NCBI RefSeq assembly: GCF_030580655.1
Contig: NZ_JAUQTB010000003.1
Location: 372,001 to 436,000 of the forward strand
Origin: Paenibacillus lacisoli
GTDB lineage: Bacteria; Bacillota; Bacilli; Paenibacillales; Paenibacillaceae
Length of the DNA: 64,000 bases
Reading direction: 5' to 3'
Position 1 is the first letter of the stretch; every line of letters begins with the position of its first letter. The translations under genes were made by a program, and so were the position numbers. Of this stretch, positions 17,004-25,364 are shown piece by piece. The notes beneath the pieces are model-generated. The model did not search any database, was not told where the DNA came from, and worked only from the letters and a program-made list of their open reading frames with translations.

Positions 17004-17152
17004 TGAAGAGTTAGGCTCTTGTTTCAGCGTGAAGGTGTGCTTTTACGTTTATATATTAAATATAAGTAACGACGTATCGGATCTGGCTATACAATTTGTA
17101 GAAGCTGAAAGGGTTGGCGTGCAACGCGCTGGCTTGCAGTAAGGAGAGGTGA

Positions 17153-18712
17153 GTGAGGGTTATGACGGAGGATCAGGGACGCCGCAAGGCAGTTGTAGTT
17201 GGTGCAGGGCCCGGCGGCCTGGCGGCAGCCATGCTGCTCGCGGGACAAGGATATGAAGTGCAGGTGTACGAGAAGCAGCCGTTCATCGGCGGAAGATCTT
17301 CACGTGTTGAATTGGGGGATTACCGCTTTGACCGAGGTGCAACCTTCCTGATGATGCCGGAACTTCTGGAAGAGCTGTTCGAGCAGGTGGGACGCTCGGT
17401 GCACGATTATGTGCAAATGAAGGAGCTGGACCCGCTCTATTCGCTCCATTTTGGTGACAAGGTATTCTCTCCTTCGTCGAAGGATCATGAGCGTACGGCA
17501 GAGATGATCGAGGAACTGTTTCCCGGCAACGGCGAAGGGTACCGCCGTTTTCTGCGGGACGAGAAGGTCAAGTTTGAGCGGGTGATGCCGCTGCTGCGGC
17601 GTCCCTTCGGCAAGCTGGGCGATTATATGCGCAGGGATGTATTCCGCGCGCTGCCGAAGCTTCATGCGAATGATACCGTGTACGGGAGATTATCGAAGTA
17701 CTTTACGGATGAGCGGCTGAGATGGGCCTTTACGTTTCAAGCCAAATATTTAGGGATGTCGGCATGGGAATGCCCGGGAACCTTTACCATTCTGTCCTAC
17801 ATCGAACACCGCTATGGCCTGCTGCATCCAGTCGGCGGCATTAACCGGGTATTTGAGGCGATGGCGGACGTCGTTCGTGAATACGGGGGCCAGATTCATA
17901 CCGGTTCTCCGGTACGGCAGGTGCTGACCCGTAATGGACGTGCAGAAGGGCTGGAGCTGGCAAACGGGGAGAAGGTATACGCTGACCATGTCGTCATTAA
18001 TGCCGATTTCACCTCGGCGGTCACTTCCTTGTTTAAGCCGGGTACACTGCGGAAATATACGCCAGAGGCGATGCAGAAGAAGAAATATTCCTGCTCTACC
18101 ACGATGCTGTACCTGGGTGTGGACGGAAGCATCGATCTGCCCCATCATTCCATCCACTTCCCTGCCGATTACAGGCTGAATGTAGATGAGATCACCAAAT
18201 ACAAACGGCTGTCCGACGATCCGTCTATCTACATCCATAATCCTTCCGTGATTGACCCGACGTTAGCTCCTCCGGGCAAGTCTGCGTTATACGTGCTGAT
18301 GCCAACGCCGAACCTGGATGCGGATATTGACTGGGAACGTGAAGGCGAAGCCGTAAAAGAGAAGCTGCTGAGCAGGCTGGAACAGCTGCCTGCCTTGCAC
18401 GATCTGCGAAGTCGGATTGAGCAGTCGATGTTCTATTCGCCGCTTGATTGGGAACGTGATTTGAATGTGCACAAAGGAGCGACCTTTAATCTAGCGCACA
18501 ATTTGGGACAGATGATGTACCTGCGTCCCCACAATCAGTTTGAAGAAATGAAGGGGGTATGGCTGGTCGGCGGCGGCACGCATCCCGGCAGCGGTCTTCC
18601 AACGATTTTCGAATCGGCCCGAATCAGTGTGCAGCTGCTGCAGGAGGAGGATCAGCGGTTAACCAACCGCCGGATACCGGTTCCGCAGACAGCTGGGGCG
18701 GGCAGGCCATGA
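17153..18712 (+). CDS. crtI: CrtI/CrtN-family carotenoid desaturase (first of three)
   Basis: FAD-dependent phytoene/diapophytoene desaturase family, 519 residues. The N-terminal dinucleotide-binding motif VVGAGPGGLAAAMLL and GGRSSRVELG, and the C-terminal FAD motif VGGGTHPGSGLPT, are present. Central segments (SIYIHNPSVIDPTLAPPGKS, LYVLMPTPN) parallel staphylococcal CrtN. It probably introduces double bonds into the colourless carotene made by CrtM. The start is GTG at 17153 with AAGGAG 6 nt upstream; an ATG at 17162 is also possible. It is the first gene of the crt operon and overlaps the next gene by ATGA. The exact substrate (C30 or C40) cannot be read from the protein. Confidence 0.88.
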   Translation: MRVMTEDQGRRKAVVVGAGPGGLAAAMLLAGQGYEVQVYEKQPFIGGRSSRVELGDYRFDRGATFLMMPELLEELFEQVGRSVHDYVQMKELDPLYSLHFGDKVFSPSSKDHERTAEMIEELFPGNGEGYRRFLRDEKVKFERVMPLLRRPFGKLGDYMRRDVFRALPKLHANDTVYGRLSKYFTDERLRWAFTFQAKYLGMSAWECPGTFTILSYIEHRYGLLHPVGGINRVFEAMADVVREYGGQIHTGSPVRQVLTRNGRAEGLELANGEKVYADHVVINADFTSAVTSLFKPGTLRKYTPEAMQKKKYSCSTTMLYLGVDGSIDLPHHSIHFPADYRLNVDEITKYKRLSDDPSIYIHNPSVIDPTLAPPGKSALYVLMPTPNLDADIDWEREGEAVKEKLLSRLEQLPALHDLRSRIEQSMFYSPLDWERDLNVHKGATFNLAHNLGQMMYLRPHNQFEEMKGVWLVGGGTHPGSGLPTIFESARISVQLLQEEDQRLTNRRIPVPQTAGAGRP

Positions 18713-20160
18713 GCAGACGGATTGCTGTTGTAGGTTCAGGGATTGGAGGTCTCACCGCTGCCCTTCTGCTGGAGCGCCAGGGGTATGATGTGACAGTCTA
18801 CGAGCGTTCAGGCAAGGTTGGAGGACGGGTGGCCTTTGAGGAAGAAGGTCCCTACCGGATTGATCAGGGTCCTACCATTGTGCTGCTTCCCGATATGCTG
18901 AAGGGGATTCTTGCTGAGGGCGGTATTGCACCGGAACGGCTGGAGCTGCTGCGCTGCGACCCGTTGTACCGCATTCATTACCGGAGCGGGCGGGTGCTGA
19001 CCAAGGTGGCGGACCGTGAGGCACAGACTGCTGAGATTGACCGACTGTATCCGGGCGAAGGCCGCGGATTCCAGCGTTTTATGAAAGATATGGACGGGGT
19101 GTATGTGACCGGACAGCAGAATTTTATCGAGCGTGATTTCCCCCGGCGACGGGATTTCTTCACTCTCGGTAATGTGAAGCTGATGCGCAGACTGCGGGCT
19201 TACCAGAGCGTGAAAAAAGCAGCCGGCTCCTACTTCCGGAGTGAAGAGCTGAGGGATGCCTTTTCGCTGCAGAGCCTGTATATCGGAGGGACGCCTTTTG
19301 CGACACCGGGGATATACTCACTGCTCCCCTACGCGGAATATGAATACGGGATATGGATGCTGAAGGGCGGGTACGGCACTTTGCCAAAGCTGATCCATGA
19401 GGAGCTTGCCGGTCGCGGGGTTACATTTAGGCTGAATACAGAGGTTCGGTCATTGATTGTTGAACAGAAGCAGTGCCGGGGAGTTGTGACAGAGCTGGGA
19501 GAAGAACGATATGACGCCGTGCTGTATAACGGAGACTTCCCCAACATCTCAGGCCTGTTAAGCGAGCAGGTGCCTGCGAAGCGGCGTTACCGGCCTTCTA
19601 CCGGATGTGTACTGGTATATTTGGGGGTATCCAAGACTTTCCCTGAAGCTTTGACCCACCAGTTCTTCCTGCCGGACAATCTGACAGCCAGCCTGAAGCA
19701 GGTGTATGCAGGCCGGATTCCGGATGATCCATCGTTCTATGTGTTTAATCCGGCAGCCCTGGATCCGGCGGCGGCACCGCCGGGGGAGAGCGTGCTGTAC
19801 TTTCTGATCCCCGTTCCTTTCAATAATGGGTTATCATGGGAACAGGAGACACCTGCATTGGTAGAGCGTGTGCTTGCTGCTGCCGAGGAACGCGGACTGA
19901 CCGACCTGCGCCGCCATATTACCTGGTCCCGTGTCCGTACCCCGCTGGAAGCAGAGCGGGACGGCCTGTACGGGGGCGGCAGCTTCGGGATTGCGCCGAT
20001 TCTGAGTCAATCCGGTGTCTACCGGCCGCAGCCGAAGCCCTTTCCGATCGGCAGACTGGCTGCCGCCGGAGCCTCCATTCACCCTGGGGGCGGTGTTCCT
20101 ATCGTCATGCAGGGTGCCAAACTTGCTGTGAATCAGCTGATAAAGGAGTTGGAAACATGA
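18709..20160 (+). CDS. crtN: Diapophytoene desaturase-like protein CrtN (second)
   Basis: 483 residues in the same flavoenzyme family as its neighbour. It has the FAD motif VVGSGIGGLTAALLLERQ and GGRVAF at the N-terminus. The C-terminal pattern GGSFGIAPILSQSGVYRPQ, followed by GASIHPGGGVP, closely parallels staphylococcal CrtN. The open frame extends 50 codons upstream inside the previous gene, but the conserved sequence starts at the ATG at 18709, which overlaps the upstream stop (ATGA). It probably carries out the stepwise desaturation of 4,4'-diapophytoene. Having two CrtN-like enzymes in tandem suggests division of labour, for example extended desaturation or a hydroxylation/oxidation step. 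Confidence 0.88.
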   Translation: MSRRIAVVGSGIGGLTAALLLERQGYDVTVYERSGKVGGRVAFEEEGPYRIDQGPTIVLLPDMLKGILAEGGIAPERLELLRCDPLYRIHYRSGRVLTKVADREAQTAEIDRLYPGEGRGFQRFMKDMDGVYVTGQQNFIERDFPRRRDFFTLGNVKLMRRLRAYQSVKKAAGSYFRSEELRDAFSLQSLYIGGTPFATPGIYSLLPYAEYEYGIWMLKGGYGTLPKLIHEELAGRGVTFRLNTEVRSLIVEQKQCRGVVTELGEERYDAVLYNGDFPNISGLLSEQVPAKRRYRPSTGCVLVYLGVSKTFPEALTHQFFLPDNLTASLKQVYAGRIPDDPSFYVFNPAALDPAAAPPGESVLYFLIPVPFNNGLSWEQETPALVERVLAAAEERGLTDLRRHITWSRVRTPLEAERDGLYGGGSFGIAPILSQSGVYRPQPKPFPIGRLAAAGASIHPGGGVPIVMQGAKLAVNQLIKELET

Positions 20161-21029
20161 ACGAAGCGATATTTAAAAGGTGCGAGGATATGATTAAGCA
20201 GGGCTCTTCTTCCTTTTACCATGCTTTCCGCGGCTTGCCGAGTCCCCGCAGGGAGGCTGTATATGTGATTTATGCCTTTTGCCGGATCATCGACGATAGT
20301 GTGGATGAGCCGGAACGCTCCCCGTATACAATTGATGAGCTGCGCTCCCTGTTTTTAAATCTGGAGCAGGCAGAAGGACATTTCGTATGGCCGGCACTGC
20401 GCTGGTTATTTGATCATTTTCCCCACCTGGATCAGGGACCTTTCCTCCGCCAGATGGATGGCCAGCTGAAGGATCTGTCGCTTACCCATTACGAAACGAT
20501 GGAGCAGCTGGAGGAATATTGTTATCTGGTAGCTGGAACTGTAGGTGAAATGCTGCTGCCTGTGCTGCATGAGAACAGCACTGACCGGATTGTCGCGTCA
20601 GGTATAGCGCTTGGCAAGGGGATGCAGATCGTCAATATTATCCGTGATGTCGGCGAAGATCGCGGCCGTCAGCGTCGATATTTGCCGAGGGAACTGATGG
20701 AGCGCTTTAATTACAGTGAACAGGATTGGGAGAACGGATTAGTCAATGATGCGTTCATTGCTATGCTGAATGAATTGCGGGCGCAGGCGATGAACTGGTT
20801 CAGACAGGGCCTGGAGGAGATGGATACGTATCCGCCTGCTAGCGGGTTTGCGGTTGAGCTAGCTTCTTCCTTCTATGCGGCCATTCTTCAATCGGTAGAG
20901 CGGAACGGATATGACGTCTACTCGAAGCGGGCGTTTGTTACCGACGAGGATAAGCTGCACATGCTAGGCAACGTACTGCACCGTTATCCGATGCTGGGCG
21001 ATATGTCTTCCTACACGGCGGTTTCCTGA
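20157..21029 (+). CDS. crtM: Squalene/phytoene synthase family (dehydrosqualene synthase-like)
   Basis: 290-residue prenyl-transferring enzyme that condenses two prenyl diphosphates head to head, the entry step of the pathway. Both Asp-rich Mg2+ sites are present: DDSVD (46-50) and DVGED (164-168), the second within NIIRDVGEDRGRQRRYLP. The start is ATG at 20157, overlapping the upstream stop (ATGA), with AAAGGAG 8 nt before it. The neighbouring CrtN and CrtP types favour farnesyl-PP as substrate and a C30 product (4,4'-diapophytoene), but the sequence does not strictly exclude a C40 phytoene synthase. Confidence 0.92.
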   Translation: MNEAIFKRCEDMIKQGSSSFYHAFRGLPSPRREAVYVIYAFCRIIDDSVDEPERSPYTIDELRSLFLNLEQAEGHFVWPALRWLFDHFPHLDQGPFLRQMDGQLKDLSLTHYETMEQLEEYCYLVAGTVGEMLLPVLHENSTDRIVASGIALGKGMQIVNIIRDVGEDRGRQRRYLPRELMERFNYSEQDWENGLVNDAFIAMLNELRAQAMNWFRQGLEEMDTYPPASGFAVELASSFYAAILQSVERNGYDVYSKRAFVTDEDKLHMLGNVLHRYPMLGDMSSYTAVS

Positions 21030-21790
21030 TGATCGGCTGGTTATTCTGGATCTGGTATGCCATCGGTGCGGTTCTGCTATTGACCGTAGGGGTGCCGGAT
21101 ATGCTTGCTTTTTCGAATGGATTGTTTTTAATCTTCTATGCCGTTTACACGCTATCATTGCTCTATCGGGGTGAAGCCGGCTTCAAACTGTCCGACTGGT
21201 CAGTCAGAAGTGCGGTGGGACGCTCTCTGTGGCCTGCTGCGGCGATCATCTGGCTCGCAGGTATGGGAGTGGAATGGATTGGGGTCCATACCGGCTGGCC
21301 GTTTGGCCAATACGGCTACTCTTCGATACTTGGTATCCGGCTGTTTGGGGTCCCGGTAACACTGGGGTTTGCCTGGATTGCTGTTGTAGGCAATGCAGTT
21401 CTGATCAGCGGCCGCTTCGGCAGCTCGTGGATCCGGGCCATCTGCGCGGGCGCAGGGGCAGTCCTGCTTGATCTGGTGCTCGATCCTGCAGCCCATGCCA
21501 GAGGTTTTTGGCATTGGGGAGGGACGGGCGGATTCTACGGTGTGCCATGGAGCAATTTTATCGCCTGGTTTGTTGTCGGAGCACTGCTCTCCCTGCTGCT
21601 GCCTCATGTTCCGCGGGACCGTTCCGTGCAAGCACAAGGAGTGAGGTTGTACCAGCTCATCCTGCTGCTGTTCGGTCTGCTCGACCTGAAGGCGGGGCTG
21701 TATGGAGCGGCCCTGATAGCCTTGGCTGGAATCGTTATAGCGGAAGGGGGCTGGCAGTATGCTAACCGCCGTCAAGTCCAGACCGTTTGA
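21029..21790 (+). CDS. CruF/DUF422-type carotenoid biosynthesis membrane protein
   Basis: 253 residues with about seven hydrophobic helices. It matches the DUF422 family, which includes the carotenoid 1,2-hydratase CruF. Conserved segments include WIGVHTGWPFGQYGY and DLVLDPAAHARGFWHWGGTGGFYGVPWSNF, with His and Asp residues near the membrane face. It may hydrate or otherwise modify the carotenoid end group. Its start overlaps the crtM stop (TGATG), and its 3' end overlaps the acyltransferase gene by 32 bases. The assignment rests on family pattern, and the actual reaction in this operon is inferred. Confidence 0.8.
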   Translation: MIGWLFWIWYAIGAVLLLTVGVPDMLAFSNGLFLIFYAVYTLSLLYRGEAGFKLSDWSVRSAVGRSLWPAAAIIWLAGMGVEWIGVHTGWPFGQYGYSSILGIRLFGVPVTLGFAWIAVVGNAVLISGRFGSSWIRAICAGAGAVLLDLVLDPAAHARGFWHWGGTGGFYGVPWSNFIAWFVVGALLSLLLPHVPRDRSVQAQGVRLYQLILLLFGLLDLKAGLYGAALIALAGIVIAEGGWQYANRRQVQTV

Positions 21791-22505
21791 GGCCGTATTC
21801 CGGCGATATAATGAGTTTTATCTGCTCCGGCGCCGTTTCCGCTCGATCGGTATGAAGGGGGCGATTGATCCGCTGCAGGCTGAAGGACGACCGCTGATTT
21901 ACATCATGAATCACAGCTCCTGGTGGGACGGCCTGCTTGCTTATCACGTGCTGAAGAAATGCTCCAATCATGATCACTTCATGATGATGGAGGAGCGTCA
22001 GCTGCTGCAATATCCGTTTTTCCGTAAAATCGGGGCCTTTTCCATGAATGCGGGCAGCGCCCCGGATATTCGCCGTTCCCTGCTGTACGCGTCATCGCTG
22101 TTGAAGCAGGGCGGGCGGGTGTGGATTTATCCCCAAGGGGAAATTCAGCATTTGGAGACAAGGCCGCTGATCTTCAAGCGGGGCATCGGCTTTATGCTGG
22201 GCCAGCTGCCGGAGGCAGCAGTGGTTCCCGTGACACTCTATCACGGTATGGTGCAGTATGATCGGCCCGAAGCGACGATCTGGTTCGGCGAGCCGCTGCT
22301 CCCTGAACGGTGGAAGTCACGCGACAGCCGGGTCCTGACCCAGGAGCTTCAACAGATGCTGGAGCAGCAGCTCGATCAGCACAGGGAAACTGTATTGTCT
22401 GCTCATCAGGGGATTCCCGAAGGGTTTACACAGATTCTACGTACAGGACGCTCCACGAGTGAAGCCTTTGATGCATTGAGGGGCGGGTCGGCCCGATGGA
22501 GATAA
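21759..22505 (+). CDS. PlsC-type acyltransferase of the carotenoid operon
   Basis: 248 residues, lysophospholipid acyltransferase fold. Catalytic NHSSWWD (His52, Asp57) and the acceptor-binding YPQGE (124-128) are intact. Within a carotenoid operon that also has a glycosyltransferase, it most likely esterifies a fatty acid to the carotenoid sugar, the role CrtO plays in staphyloxanthin synthesis, although it belongs to a different acyltransferase family. The ATG lies inside the 3' end of the upstream gene (32-base overlap), and the downstream gene overlaps it by 10 bases, so translation is coupled. Confidence 0.85.
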   Translation: MLTAVKSRPFEAVFRRYNEFYLLRRRFRSIGMKGAIDPLQAEGRPLIYIMNHSSWWDGLLAYHVLKKCSNHDHFMMMEERQLLQYPFFRKIGAFSMNAGSAPDIRRSLLYASSLLKQGGRVWIYPQGEIQHLETRPLIFKRGIGFMLGQLPEAAVVPVTLYHGMVQYDRPEATIWFGEPLLPERWKSRDSRVLTQELQQMLEQQLDQHRETVLSAHQGIPEGFTQILRTGRSTSEAFDALRGGSARWR

Positions 22506-23692
22506 CGGCTTATATTCTGCTGGCGCTCGTGACAGTTCAGCTGCTATTTGCCTGTTGGAATAAGCACATGCTGCCAAGGATGGGTGAACCGCTGAAGCCT
22601 GTGCGCCTGCTCGGCTTCAGACAGCCTAACCGGGTGAGAGGTGGACGGGTATCTTCTAAGCGTAACAGTCAAGCCCTGTTATTATCTGTATTAATACCTG
22701 CCCGCAATGAATCAGTACATATTGAAAAATGTCTGGAGCATGTGCTGGCCTGCCGCCATGAGGGGTGGGAGCTGGAAATCCTCGTTCTCGATGACCGCTC
22801 GGAAGATGATACGGCGGATATCGTCAAGCGGATAGCTGCACATGATCCCCGTGTCCGTCTTCTGCGCGGTCAGAATCCGCCCGATGGCTGGCTGGGTAAA
22901 TCCTTCGCCTGTCATCAGCTGGCAGGCCAAGCCCGTGGTACGTGGTGGCTGTTCCTGGATGCCGATGTGCGGCTGGGCGGCGGTGCGCTGGAAGCCGCGG
23001 TTCGGACAGCTGCAAGCCAGCAGAACGGGCTGATCTCCGGCTTTCCCCGGCAGATCGTTTCGACGTGGGCGGAACGTCTGGCTGTTCCCATGATGTTCTT
23101 TACGATTATCAGTCATCTTCCAATTGCCCTTATCCGCCGTACGAAGAGTCCAATGTTCGCAGCGGCGATGGGCGCTTTTATGATGATTCATCGTGACACG
23201 TACAAGGCAGCCGGAGGACATGAGGCCATCCGGCAGTCGATTGTGGATGATATGGAGCTGAGTCGGGCAGTGAAGGCGGCGGGACACCCCTTCGCCCTGG
23301 TTGATCTGCATAAAGATGTCTTCATGCGCATGTACAGCAACGCGGAGGAAGTCTGGAACGGTTACCGCAAGAACATGTTTGAAGGGGTGGGACGTCATGT
23401 CCTGCTGCTGCTTTTCGTTCTGCTGCTGTATATGGTGATGTACGTCATTCCGCCGCTGTTGGCGCTGACGGCCTGGTTCACAGGCCATCATGAAGCTGCG
23501 CTGGTAGCGCTTGCAGCAACGCTGGCGGGTATGGGCGTGAAGCGTGCTGCTGATGCAGCGGGCGGGCAGCCCGCATGGATGGCACTGCTGCAGCCGCTCA
23601 GCATCCTATACATTACTGGTATTGGCATCAGCTCCTGGTATGCAAGCGCATCCGGTCAGGGGTATGAATGGAAAGGAAGGCGTTACTCATGA
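22496..23692 (+). CDS. crtQ: GT2 glycosyltransferase (CrtQ-like)
   Basis: 398 residues: an N-terminal TM anchor (about 4-22), a family 2 glycosyltransferase domain from about residue 60 (SVLIPARNES, then VLDDRSEDD at 98-105, the metal-binding DAD at 155-157, and the catalytic-base segment VDDMELSRAVKAAG), and two or three C-terminal TM helices. The topology resembles 4,4'-diaponeurosporenoate glycosyltransferase CrtQ, so it probably transfers a sugar from UDP-glucose to the oxidised carotenoid at the membrane. It is coupled at both ends (10-base overlap upstream, ATGA overlap downstream). Confidence 0.82.
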   Translation: MEITAYILLALVTVQLLFACWNKHMLPRMGEPLKPVRLLGFRQPNRVRGGRVSSKRNSQALLLSVLIPARNESVHIEKCLEHVLACRHEGWELEILVLDDRSEDDTADIVKRIAAHDPRVRLLRGQNPPDGWLGKSFACHQLAGQARGTWWLFLDADVRLGGGALEAAVRTAASQQNGLISGFPRQIVSTWAERLAVPMMFFTIISHLPIALIRRTKSPMFAAAMGAFMMIHRDTYKAAGGHEAIRQSIVDDMELSRAVKAAGHPFALVDLHKDVFMRMYSNAEEVWNGYRKNMFEGVGRHVLLLLFVLLLYMVMYVIPPLLALTAWFTGHHEAALVALAATLAGMGVKRAADAAGGQPAWMALLQPLSILYITGIGISSWYASASGQGYEWKGRRYS

Positions 23693-25167
23693 CAAAGAAG
23701 GTAGTTGTGATCGGGGCCGGCTTCGGCGGGCTGTCCTGTGCCATCGGCCTGGCTTCCAGAGGATTCGATGTGACGGTTCTGGAGCGTCAGCCGACCATCG
23801 GCGGCAAGCTGCAGCGGATAACGGCAGAAGGTTATTCCTTCGACCGGGGGCCCAGCACGATTACGATGCCGGAAGCCTTCCGTTCGGTATTCACTGCAGC
23901 CGGTGCACGGATGGAGGACTACTGTGAGCTTTATGAGCTGGAGCCTCGGACCCGGAATATATTCGCTGACGGATCGGTTGTGGACCTCAGCAGGGACACT
24001 GGCCGCATGAAAGAGCAGATAGCCGCTTACAGCAGTCATGACGCCATGCAGTATGATGCCTTTATGACTGAATCTGCTGCGCTGTACCGTCAGGCGGATG
24101 AACAGTTTATGCACAAGCTTCTGGTTACGCCGCGGGACAGGCTGAGTCTGCCGATGCTGCGGGGGCTGCTGCGGGTTCGTCCGCTGGTGAAGCTGCAGAC
24201 TCTGCTGCAGCGGTATTTCAAGCATCCGCATACGCTCGCTATGTTTGGAAGATATGCGACCTATGTCGGATCCTCTCCTTATCAATCACCATCGATCTTC
24301 GCCATGCTTGGCCATGTTGAAGCCAATATGGGGATTTACGGGGTGAGAGGGGGGACCTACCGTCTGGCGGACGGCCTGCGGCAGCTTGCGGAAGAACGCG
24401 GAGTCCGCATACAGCTCAATACAGACGTGCATCAGATCGTGGTTCAGTCAGGCAGGGTGGAAGGTGTGGATAGCAATCACGGATTCTTTGGTGCAGAGCT
24501 TGTGATCGCCAACGGGGATGTCCTTACGGTAAACCGAAATCTGCTGTCACCGGCCTTGCGCCCCTCAATGAGCGATCAGGTCATCGATGCGTATGAACCA
24601 TCGCTGTCCGGTTTTGTAACCTTGGCCGGCGTGCGCAGACAGTACGATCAGCTTCTGCACCATACCGTGTTTTTTCCTGAACAATATGAACCTGAATTCA
24701 AGGATATCTTTGACCGCAAAACCGCGCCGGCAGATCCGACGATCTACATTTGCTGGTCAGGCGCAACAGAAAAGGGGATGGCTCCGGAGGGAGCGAGTAA
24801 CCTCTTCATCCTAGCCAACGCTCCTTATCTGTCGGATGAATGGGACTGGACGCAGAAGCAGGATTCCTACAGAAATACCATCCTTACAAACCTGGAAAAG
24901 CGCGGTATTACCGGACTGCGCCACGCTGAGGTCCTGATGAATTACACACCGCAGGATATTGCCCGTGATACGCTCGCTCATCGGGGATCGATCTATGGAA
25001 TTTCTTCGAACAGTGCGAAGCAGACCTTCTTCCGGCCGGGCAATCGCAGTAAGGATGTCCGGGGGCTGTGGTACGTGGGAGGTACAACACATCCGGGCGG
25101 TGGGACACCGCTCGTAACGCTGTCGGGCCAACTGGTTGCTGAATACATCGCAGGAAGCAGCTGGTGA
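23689..25167 (+). CDS. crtP: Carotenoid oxygenase-like flavoenzyme CrtP (third CrtI-family member)
   Basis: 492 residues. The FAD motif VVIGAGFGGLSCAIGLASRG is at the N-terminus. The segment RYATYVGSSPYQSPSIFAML and the C-terminal GGTTHPGGGTPLVTLSGQ closely parallel staphylococcal 4,4'-diaponeurosporene oxygenase CrtP, more than CrtN. It would oxidise a terminal methyl to an aldehyde, the group later acidified and glycosylated. No aldehyde dehydrogenase is in the cluster. The start is ATG at 23689, overlapping the upstream stop; an ATG at 23668 is also in frame. It is the last gene of the operon and is followed by a GC-rich hairpin. Confidence 0.85.
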   Translation: MTKKVVVIGAGFGGLSCAIGLASRGFDVTVLERQPTIGGKLQRITAEGYSFDRGPSTITMPEAFRSVFTAAGARMEDYCELYELEPRTRNIFADGSVVDLSRDTGRMKEQIAAYSSHDAMQYDAFMTESAALYRQADEQFMHKLLVTPRDRLSLPMLRGLLRVRPLVKLQTLLQRYFKHPHTLAMFGRYATYVGSSPYQSPSIFAMLGHVEANMGIYGVRGGTYRLADGLRQLAEERGVRIQLNTDVHQIVVQSGRVEGVDSNHGFFGAELVIANGDVLTVNRNLLSPALRPSMSDQVIDAYEPSLSGFVTLAGVRRQYDQLLHHTVFFPEQYEPEFKDIFDRKTAPADPTIYICWSGATEKGMAPEGASNLFILANAPYLSDEWDWTQKQDSYRNTILTNLEKRGITGLRHAEVLMNYTPQDIARDTLAHRGSIYGISSNSAKQTFFRPGNRSKDVRGLWYVGGTTHPGGGTPLVTLSGQLVAEYIAGSSW

Positions 25168-25200
25168 GGATCAGTTTAATACGTATAGAATCAGAATCTG

Positions 25201-25224
25201 GGCCGCCCCCTTGGGCGGCCTTCC
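25201..25224 (+). terminator. Terminator-like hairpin at the end of the crt operon
   Basis: GGCCGCCC (25201-25208) and GGGCGGCC (25213-25220) form a perfect 8-bp stem with a CCTT loop. The T-run is short (TTCCGTT), so termination may be incomplete and some read-through into fni is possible. Confidence 0.55.
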
Positions 25225-25364
25225 GTTATAGAGTGCGAGTGCATTTTTCAGCATTCCATTAAACCTGCAGACCGCTAAGAATCATGCATTCCGTTTTTTG
25301 TTATCGAATGGAGTATACTGTAATTATGTGAAAAGAAACGAGAACTAGTTTAGGGAGGAACAAG

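Noticed and set aside
19836..20156. Upstream extension of the crtM frame
   Set aside because: It overlaps crtN in another frame and is Arg/Cys-rich. The ATG at 20157 with AAAGGAG gives the conserved N-terminus.
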